From RGIG2041 sp045532715 (GTDB taxonomy: Bacteria > Bacillota > Clostridia > UBA1381 > UMGS1253), in NCBI GenBank assembly GCA_045532715.1, contig JAZSGM010000245.1:1-11845 (forward strand): DNA of 11,845 nucleotides, given 5' to 3'. Below are positions 1-5,487 of this stretch, piece by piece (within the stretch, counting starts at the first letter, position 1; each line of letters begins with the position of its first letter). The notes under the pieces were generated by a model. It was given only the letters and a program-made list of their open reading frames with translations. It was not told where the DNA came from and did no database searches. A program made the position numbers and the translations under genes.

Positions 1-60
1 GGATACAATTTTTTCTCTTATTCCTTGTGGATACTTTTTCATTCCTTTAATTCCTGACAT
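1..60 (-). CDS. N-terminus of an IS3-family (IS150-like) transposase OrfA, partial
   Basis: Seen: a minus-strand reading frame starts with ATG at 60-58 and stays open to the window edge (20 codons), beginning MSGIKGMKKYP and continuing with a QGIREKIV-type stretch. An AGGAGG ribosome binding site lies at 73-68, seven bases before the ATG. Family knowledge: a short basic 'KGMKxYPxxxREKIV' start leading into a helix-turn-helix is typical of OrfA of IS3-family elements, which supplies the DNA-binding part of the OrfAB transposase. Context: the frame sits just inside a sequence resembling an IS150-group terminal repeat (113-139). Only 20 residues are visible, so another HTH protein is possible. 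Its SD is one arm of a perfect hairpin (68-100). Confidence 0.55.
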   Translation of the reverse strand, partial: MSGIKGMKKYPQGIREKIVS

Positions 61-67
61 AGCAAAA

Positions 68-110
68 CCTCCTATGGTATTTTTATTCTACCATAGGAGG
101 TGCTTTTTTT
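68..110 (+). terminator. Perfect 12-bp hairpin with T-tract inside the IS end; sequesters the OrfA SD on the other strand
   Basis: CCTCCTATGGTA (68-79) and TACCATAGGAGG (89-100) are perfect reverse complements around a 9-base loop, followed on the + strand by GC and seven T (104-110), the form of an intrinsic terminator. On the minus strand the same stem contains the transposase AGGAGG (73-68). Any transcript entering the element from outside would therefore hide that SD in the stem. Inhibition of read-through translation by such hairpins is known for several insertion sequences; applying it here is inference. Confidence 0.7.
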
Positions 111-203
111 CTATTGTCCGTTTTTAATGGTTCTGTTCAAACCGCCATAGCTTTTTTAATTGAAAAATTGTTGAAAATCATTGAAAGTTAAGCGGATAAT
201 GCA

Positions 204-232
204 TTGTATTTTACTTGAGACTGTGCTATACT
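204..232 (+). promoter_or_regulatory. Extended -10 promoter for the MATE gene
   Basis: TTGTAT (204-209) and TATACT (227-232) are separated by exactly 17 bases. The -10 is preceded by TG plus one base (224-226), an extended -10 that offsets the weak -35. Predicted transcription starts near 239, giving a leader of about 24 bases before the start codon. This places the possible upstream TTG at 215 within the promoter and so excludes it as the translation start. Confidence 0.65.
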
Positions 233-262
233 TTGGAAAAGTTTAGATCTGGAGTGAGTGCT

Positions 263-1618
263 TTGGTGAAGAAGAACGTTGTCGATATGCTGGATGGCTC
301 GATTGTTAAGGGGCTTTTATCCCTGACAATGCCAATTATGATTATGAATGTGGCGCAGAGCCTGTTTAATATTGTAGACTTAATCGTATTGGGCAATCTT
401 GTCGATGATAGTGCCGTTGGCTCGGTCGGCGCGTGCGGAACGCTCATTACCTTGTGTACCGGCTTTTTAATCGGCGTAGCAACCGGAGCGAATGTTATCG
501 TTGCGCGCCACATCGGTGAAAAGGACAGAGAGCATACGGATAAGGCAATCGGCTCGTCGGTGCTGTTTGCATTGGTTGCCGGTGTGATAATGATGCTTGT
601 CGGCATATTCTGTGCTGAAACATTTCTTCGTTGGATGAATTGCCCTGAAAACCTGCTTGCAGGTGCAGTTACATATTTCCGCCTGTACTTTTTAGGCGTA
701 CCCTTTATACTGATGTATAATTTCTGCGCTTCAATTTTGAGAGCAACGGGCGATACGAAGCGACCGATGTATTTTCTGATCCTCAGCAGTGTGCTCAAGG
801 TCTCGCTGAATATATTTTTTATCACCGTTTGTCACTTGACGGTGGAGGGCGTGGCGCTGGCGACCGTAGTTTCCAACGGCGTAGCGTGTGTACTGGCCTT
901 TCTTACACTGTACCGCGGTAATGCAAAAGCGCAGTTCCGCTTTAAAAATTTGCGTATGGATATGCAGGAGCTGAAGGGGATTTTGTATATCGGCGTGCCG
1001 ACGGGGCTGCAGAGTGCGCTGTATGCGTTTGCAAATGTGATTATTATGACCACGGTCAACGGCTTTGGCTCAGATGCGACAACGGGCATTTCCATTGCAA
1101 ATCAGTTTGATAATATCTTATATGTCATTACGCAGGCACCGGCACTCGCGGCGATGCCGTATATCGCGCAGAATATCGGCGCACGCCAGTTCAAGCGTGC
1201 GCGGCAGGCAACGCTTCGGGCGATATTCATCTCCAGCGCCTTCGGCTTGGTATTCGGTTCGCTTTCGGCAATCTTTTCTGAGCAGCTCGCATCGACAATG
1301 ACCGCATCGCCTGCGATTATCGGGTTTGCACAGGATAAAATGATGCTGATTTCCAGCACCTACTTTATATGCGCCATTAACGAAATATTGGGCGGTGCAC
1401 TGAAGGGTATGGGTAAGCCGATTCTGCCGACAGTTGCGACAATGGTTTTTATGTGCGGTATCCGTTTTGTGTGGGTATACTTCGTCTTCCCGCTTTGCCC
1501 GAATCTTACATTTTTGTACCTGATTTGGCCGATTGGCTGGATATTGTCTATCATCACCCTGCTGATTGCCTATTTCCCGGCAATGCGAAAATTAGAAAAA
1601 AGCGTAGAACTTGCGTGA
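263..1618 (+). CDS. MATE family multidrug/cation-coupled efflux transporter
   Basis: Predicted role: an inner-membrane antiporter that exports cationic or hydrophobic compounds using a Na+ or H+ gradient; the substrate cannot be predicted. Seen: about 451 residues, normal for the family, with roughly twelve hydrophobic segments in two similar halves. The N-terminal signature is typical (GSIVKGLLSLTMPIMI, then SLFNIVDLIVLGNL and GVATGANVIVARHIG), and the second half repeats the pattern (GVPTGLQSALYAFANVI, then ITQAPALAAMPYIAQNIGA). Start choice: GGAGTG at 251-256 sits eight bases before TTG 263 and eleven before GTG 266; either is possible, and TTG has the better spacing. The gene is monocistronic behind its own promoter and converges with the minus-strand hydrolase gene, whose stop is only 32 bases from this one. 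No clean terminator is visible between them. Confidence 0.92.
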   Translation: MVKKNVVDMLDGSIVKGLLSLTMPIMIMNVAQSLFNIVDLIVLGNLVDDSAVGSVGACGTLITLCTGFLIGVATGANVIVARHIGEKDREHTDKAIGSSVLFALVAGVIMMLVGIFCAETFLRWMNCPENLLAGAVTYFRLYFLGVPFILMYNFCASILRATGDTKRPMYFLILSSVLKVSLNIFFITVCHLTVEGVALATVVSNGVACVLAFLTLYRGNAKAQFRFKNLRMDMQELKGILYIGVPTGLQSALYAFANVIIMTTVNGFGSDATTGISIANQFDNILYVITQAPALAAMPYIAQNIGARQFKRARQATLRAIFISSAFGLVFGSLSAIFSEQLASTMTASPAIIGFAQDKMMLISSTYFICAINEILGGALKGMGKPILPTVATMVFMCGIRFVWVYFVFPLCPNLTFLYLIWPIGWILSIITLLIAYFPAMRKLEKSVELA

Positions 1619-1650
1619 GATTAAAAAAGAACGGTTTGCTGCTCTATTTT

Positions 1651-3144
1651 TTATGCTTCGCCGCCTGCGAGCCCTTCATAATCATCGAGAAATCCCTCTG
1701 CCGCTTTCGAGGCACGGAAGCCGATTTTGTTATCACGGAAACCAAATGCAAGTGTGAGATTTCCGAAATACTTATCTATAATGTTGATGCGAAGGAGAAG
1801 TTTATTTTCCTCCGGCCATACGCCTGCGCCCACGTAGCGATAACCGCGTTCCATCGGCACACCAATACGGTCCCCCGAATAATGCGTCTCGGGAAATTCC
1901 CCTTCTTTATATGCACCAAAGCCGAAGGTAATGCTTTTTTCGCCGCGCGCGTTTTTATAATAGAGTGTACCCTCATTCTCGCCGAATGCAAAGCGTACCC
2001 ATTCCCAACCGAGTGCGTTTTTCGCAAGCTTATAGGTTTTACCCTGTATATTTTCTGCCACAGGGCTCATCTTTTCGCCTTTCGGCATAATAAGGCTTAA
2101 GGAATCAAGCTTTTCACCCAGTGCGGAAAGTGCCGCAGGATTTTCAGGCAATGCTTCCTCACAGCATGTATGCACAATAAGGTGCTTTGTGGCAAGGCGC
2201 AGCATACGCGCCGTATCAAATGCTTTTCCGCCCTGATTATCCGCAGTACATACAACCATCAGGTCTTTATCGGGATAGCAGAAAGCATGCTGGTTTCCCA
2301 TACCGTTAAATACAAAGCTGTTATCCTCCCCGCGCCAGATTTGATATCCATAGCCCATAGCGAGATAAATATTGCCGCCATAGGCATACGTATCGGTATC
2401 AATCTGCAAGGCCGTAGCTTCCTTTACAAAGCTTTCGGAAAGGAGCTGCTCGCCGTTTGCCTTCCCGTTTTTTAGGTAAATATAGGCATATTTTGCAAGG
2501 TCAAGCGTCGTACAAAGCACGCCCGAGCCGCCCCACGAAAAGCCGTCGGGGCTTTCTATACACTTTACGTTTTTGGAAAAATCGAGCTTATGCAGCATTT
2601 TTTCGTACATGTAATCCATAAAGGGCTTGCCCGTCAGCCGTTCCACCAAAACATTTAAGATAAACGTTGCGGACGTATCATAGCAAAAGATAGTGCCCGA
2701 TGGTTTATTCGGCTTTTCCCGAAAGAAGGATTCCACCCAGTATTTTACATTTCTGCCCGTACCCTGCAACGCATAGCTATTTTCAAACGGCGTTGCCATC
2801 ATTAAAAGGTTTTCAATGGTAGTCTCCCGAATATAAGGATGCATCTCTTCCTCGGGGTATTCGGGGAAATATGTGCAAATTCTGTCGGAAAGCTTGATTT
2901 TTCCTTCGTCTAACAGAAGGCCGACAGCACCTGCAACAAAGCTCTTGGATACGGAATACATGCGATGGCGGAAATCCTTATCAAAAGGCTTCCAATACCC
3001 CTCCGCCACAATTTTACCGCGACGGATTACCATGATGCTGTGCATATATAATGCGTTTTCTTCCAATACTTCAACAAAACGTTTGATATTCTCGGATGAA
3101 AGACCAACGGATTCGGGACTTCCATATGTAAAAACTTCTGCCAT
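1651..3144 (-). CDS. Serine hydrolase, class C beta-lactamase-like (COG1680 type)
   Basis: Predicted role: an active-site serine hydrolase (esterase or D-aminopeptidase-like); the substrate is unknown and the name does not imply antibiotic resistance. Seen in the 497-residue form: catalytic SxxK motif S64-V-S-K67 (in MYSVSKSF), a second-motif tyrosine at Y155 in CYDTSATF, a GGSGVLCTTLDLAKYA stretch typical of the fold, and FNGMGNQ near 279-285 where the third motif falls. Residues after about 350 form a separate probably beta-rich C-terminal extension. No signal peptide or membrane segment is visible, so it is probably cytoplasmic. Start choice: AGAAGGG (3159-3153) lies eight bases before ATG 3144. 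A GTG at 3153 would overlap the CapA stop as GTGA and add three residues, and is a real alternative. Either way, translation is probably coupled to the phosphatase gene upstream. Confidence 0.88.
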   Translation of the reverse strand: MAEVFTYGSPESVGLSSENIKRFVEVLEENALYMHSIMVIRRGKIVAEGYWKPFDKDFRHRMYSVSKSFVAGAVGLLLDEGKIKLSDRICTYFPEYPEEEMHPYIRETTIENLLMMATPFENSYALQGTGRNVKYWVESFFREKPNKPSGTIFCYDTSATFILNVLVERLTGKPFMDYMYEKMLHKLDFSKNVKCIESPDGFSWGGSGVLCTTLDLAKYAYIYLKNGKANGEQLLSESFVKEATALQIDTDTYAYGGNIYLAMGYGYQIWRGEDNSFVFNGMGNQHAFCYPDKDLMVVCTADNQGGKAFDTARMLRLATKHLIVHTCCEEALPENPAALSALGEKLDSLSLIMPKGEKMSPVAENIQGKTYKLAKNALGWEWVRFAFGENEGTLYYKNARGEKSITFGFGAYKEGEFPETHYSGDRIGVPMERGYRYVGAGVWPEENKLLLRINIIDKYFGNLTLAFGFRDNKIGFRASKAAEGFLDDYEGLAGGEA

Positions 3145-3149
3145 GAGTA

Positions 3150-4310
3150 TCACCCTTCTTTCCTGTATTTACCGGAGTCTGTCAGCTTATGAAGCGCCGT
3201 GGTTATAGCCTCCCAGTGCGCTTCGCACCGAAACAGATTCTCCATTGCATTTAAAAATGTGGGGTGATAGTTAAGATGCAAGTTCCCTTTTCCTTCCTTC
3301 CCCAAGACGTTCTTTGTAACAAGATCATCGCAAAGCGGCTCCCCATTATTCCCCGAAAGTAAAACAAGGTAATAGTCCATCATGGAAAGCGCAAATTCTT
3401 CGTATTTTTCTTTGATGAAGCCCGGCTTTTTAATTTCTTCACTCCGCGCAAAGAAATCGTCTAAAATCTCCTGTCCTCCAAGGCCTACGCCTTTATTTTC
3501 GCGGCATATGGGAAAGTATTCCACCTCGAGTGTATCGCCGAAGGTGGCTTTCACCACTATGCTCGTCTTCCAATATTCGTTATCGAGGAAGTCGAAAACA
3601 AAGTTACCCTGTCCGTAGCAAATTACGCCGTTTTTATATTTTTCTTCGCAGCATACGCAATGGCTGTGTTGGCCGACTACAAGGTCTGCACCCTCGTCTA
3701 TCATTTTGCGGCATGCTTTTTGCACCCTTGGAGAGGGATACCGATAATGTTCCTTGCCGCCATGGTAGATAACGACTACATAATCACATTCTTTTTTTAA
3801 ATCGCGGATATGGTCGTAGCTGTCAAATACATCAAAGGGGTTTGCGCCTGCATTTTCTTCATCTGCAATCGTAAATTCATGCTCTGCACAGTTGTATAAG
3901 CCGATTCTCTTGCCGTTCTTTTCAAAAATATGCGGTTTTTGCGCCTCGGCAAGGTTTTTGCCTGCGCCGACATACGGAATGTCATTTTCCGAAAGCACCG
4001 CCATCGTTTCAAACAGGCCTTCCTTATTCTGGTCAAGCGTATGGTTATTCGCAAGGCCGATTAAATCGGGTTTTAACGCTTTCAGCCCCTTCACCACCGA
4101 AGTCGGTGCTATGAGATTGGGGCCGCATTTTACAATCGGTCTTTCCGTGTCGCAAAGCGGCACTTCGAGATTGTAAAAACGAAGGTCGGCTTTTTGAAGC
4201 TTCTCCCAAAGCGCCTCGGAAACAAAACTTTTTCTGTCCCCTTCCGAAAATTCTTTAAAGTTACTTTCTGTAGGGACTGTGTCCCCGCAAATCATAAGAC
4301 TTACTGTCAT
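3150..4310 (-). CDS. CapA-family metallophosphatase (PGA_cap domain), soluble form
   Basis: Predicted role: a metal-dependent phosphoesterase-fold protein of the CapA/PgsA family (PGA_cap), whose best-known members take part in poly-gamma-glutamate capsule synthesis. Seen in 386 residues: GDT (9-11), NLE (47-49), ANNH (87-90), YHGGKEH (182-188), GQHSH (213-217) and YGQGNFVFD (232-240), the ordered Asp/Asn/His motifs of the calcineurin-like metal site. Unlike capsule CapA/PgsA, it has no N-terminal transmembrane anchor; the first metal motif starts at residue 9, so it is probably cytoplasmic. Start: AGAGAGGA at 4323-4316 region, five bases before ATG 4310. It is followed almost directly by the serine hydrolase gene. 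No PgsB/PgsC-type genes are present, so a capsule role is not supported. I see no convincing promoter in the 188 bases upstream. Confidence 0.88.
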   Translation of the reverse strand: MTVSLMICGDTVPTESNFKEFSEGDRKSFVSEALWEKLQKADLRFYNLEVPLCDTERPIVKCGPNLIAPTSVVKGLKALKPDLIGLANNHTLDQNKEGLFETMAVLSENDIPYVGAGKNLAEAQKPHIFEKNGKRIGLYNCAEHEFTIADEENAGANPFDVFDSYDHIRDLKKECDYVVVIYHGGKEHYRYPSPRVQKACRKMIDEGADLVVGQHSHCVCCEEKYKNGVICYGQGNFVFDFLDNEYWKTSIVVKATFGDTLEVEYFPICRENKGVGLGGQEILDDFFARSEEIKKPGFIKEKYEEFALSMMDYYLVLLSGNNGEPLCDDLVTKNVLGKEGKGNLHLNYHPTFLNAMENLFRCEAHWEAITTALHKLTDSGKYRKEG

Positions 4311-4365
4311 TTTTATCCTCTCTTTCTTTGTATTTTATTTATATAGGAAAACAAAGTCTTTTTGC

Positions 4366-4470
4366 CTACAAACCCAGTCGTTTTTCAAGCGTCTTTTTCT
4401 CTTCCTCATACCCGGGTTTCCCGAGCAATGCAAACATATTCTTTTTTGTGTCTACAAAGTATTGACTACT
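4366..4470 (-). pseudogene. C-terminal remnant of an unidentified protein
   Basis: Between the rhamnosidase pseudogene and the CapA gene, one minus-strand frame reads protein-like for about 35 codons: SSQYFVDTKKN, then from ATG 4437 MFALLGKPGYEEEKKT and LEKRLGL, ending at TAG 4368-4366. A charged amphipathic helix ending in 'LEKRL' looks like a natural protein C-terminus rather than random sequence. An in-frame TGA lies just upstream and no SD precedes the ATG at 4437, so I read it as the tail of a gene that lost the rest. It may be the former upstream member of the capA unit. The tail resembles ends of some sulfatase-like enzymes, but this is too weak to assign. It could also be a coincidental open frame. 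Confidence 0.35.
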
Positions 4471-4498
4471 TCAGTTTGCACCGTTCTTTTTTATATAC

Positions 4499-5348
4499 TT
4501 ATACTCTTCGTAAATCCTTTTTGCCCTTGAAGCACTGGTCAATGTACACCGCCGCCATCGAGGCAAAGCCGTGGTTGAGGCTGGCGTTGAGGCGCGAATG
4601 CTCCCAAAGTGTGCCGGTCATATTTGCCATACCGAGGAAGAAGTCGCGGCACTCGGAGAGCACCTGGTCGGTGTAGCCGCTCATCAACAGGATTTCGAGG
4701 CGCAAATAGTTGCCGACAATCGCATTGGACGGATATACATTTTGCCATACCTTTTCGGTATCGCGCTTCGGACCGAACTCGGTGACCATTCTGTCGAACA
4801 GCTCCTTGTGCGTTTCCGGCGATGCCGTATCAAAGTAAAAAGCGTAGTATTGGCAGGTCTCCGTGAGGTGACCTGTTTTTTGAAGCTTGCCGCTTTCGTC
4901 ACGGATGGCGTTTTCCTCAAAGAAGGTGCCGTTCCAGGACTGCTCGCGGATGACTTTTCGCATTTTTGCCGCCTTTTCGGACAGTTCAGGCATATGATAT
5001 GCCGTAAAGTCTTTCGCTTCGGCAACGAGTGTGTCGCCGTTTTTAATTTCGGCTGCAAAAAACGGCGTTTCCTTTACTGTATAGTAGGAGTTAATGTTGG
5101 AGGAATACACCTCCACGGTTAAGATAACTTTTTTGCCTGCGTAGGCGGAGAGGGGGTATACATCCACTCTGCTGTAGCCGTGCGCACCGCGCCGGACCGT
5201 AGCCGATGAAGTTGCCGTTTATGTGCAGGCGGTACAGATTCGATGCCGCCAGTGTCAGAGAAGTGTCCTTTTCCGGCGTGAAGTTATACTGAAATGCCAC
5301 GAGTGTATTGAATTCGTTTAAAAGCCCTTTCGGTCATACTGCGTTCAT
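4499..5348 (-). pseudogene. Alpha-L-rhamnosidase-like glycosidase (GH78 type), inactivated by three lesions
   Basis: Seen: AAGGAG (5362-5357) eight bases before ATG 5348, then MNAV, a TGA stop (5336-5334) where the family would have Trp (WPKG), then an N-terminal beta-domain (FQYNFTPEKD, LYRLHINGNFIGYGPARCA). A frameshift near 5183-5192 follows; the next frame resumes with HGYSRVDVYPLSAYAGK, consistent with loss of one GC unit from a GC repeat. Near 4985-5000 the text jumps from the N-terminal domain (DFTAYHMP) to the C-terminal end of the catalytic barrel (KMRKVIREQSWNGTFF, TETCQYYAF, NAIVGNYLRLEILL, GTLWEHSRLNASLNHGFAS). Family enzymes are roughly 700 residues or more, so over 1 kb, including the core catalytic part, is missing. 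A functional enzyme cannot be made. The ancestral product would have released terminal rhamnose or a related sugar. Exact family (GH78 versus a related six-hairpin glycosidase) is uncertain. Confidence 0.85.
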
Positions 5349-5386
5349 AGCATATACTCCTTATCTGCAAGATGATTTGTGGGTCT

Positions 5387-5415
5387 ATTTTACTACACAT
5401 TCGCGGAAAAGACAA
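5387..5415 (-). promoter_or_regulatory. Residual promoter of the rhamnosidase pseudogene
   Basis: On the minus strand TTGTCT (5415-5410) and TAAAAT (5392-5387) are 17 bases apart, upstream of the intact SD and ATG of the pseudogene. It is a moderate sigma-A-like match. If active, it would transcribe the dead glycosidase and could run on toward the capA/serine hydrolase pair, for which no better promoter is visible. Confidence 0.5.
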
Positions 5416-5428
5416 GTGAAACTGAATG

Positions 5429-5458
5429 AAAAGCGGAACCGAAAGTAATCGGTTCCGC
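5429..5458 (-). terminator. Intrinsic terminator of the cation ATPase
   Basis: Read on the minus strand, GCGGAACCGA (5458-5449), a 6-base loop and TCGGTTCCGC (5442-5433) form a perfect 10-bp GC-rich stem followed by TTTTC (5432-5428). It lies about 30 bases past the ATPase stop codon (5490-5488) and before the promoter of the rhamnosidase pseudogene. Confidence 0.85.
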
Positions 5459-5487
5459 CGGTTGGGGTTATATGTTGAAGTGTGATA

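Larger units (their letters stand above)
1..139 (-). mobile_element. One end of an IS3-family (IS150-like) insertion sequence, partial
   Basis: Read on the minus strand, position 139 begins TGAACAGAACC, followed by an A-rich spacer and CGGACAATAG. This follows the pattern of IS150-group terminal inverted repeats as I recall it (TGTACTGCACCC, spacer, GGAC). About 80 bases further in is the ATG of an OrfA-like reading frame, the usual distance for this family. The second end, the other inverted repeat and the short target duplication lie outside the window, so the boundary at 139 is inferred from one end only. The MATE promoter at 204-232 lies just outside the proposed end. Confidence 0.5.

Noticed and set aside
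215..262. TTG 215 as the MATE start
   Set aside because: It lies between the -35 and -10 boxes of the gene's own promoter and has no SD. The conserved family N-terminus begins after 263.
1619..1650. Terminator between the converging MATE and hydrolase genes
   Set aside because: A and T runs flank the gap (AAAAAAG and TATTTTTT) but no consistent GC stem joins them.
1453..2100. 215-codon + strand frame spanning the MATE end and the hydrolase end
   Set aside because: It overlaps two well-supported genes in other frames, has no SD, and its composition is not protein-like.
5334..5336. TGA at codon 5 of the glycosidase as selenocysteine or a reassigned Trp codon
   Set aside because: TGA ends the MATE, CapA and alpha-galactosidase genes normally, and the same gene has a frameshift and a deletion, so a nonsense mutation is simpler.
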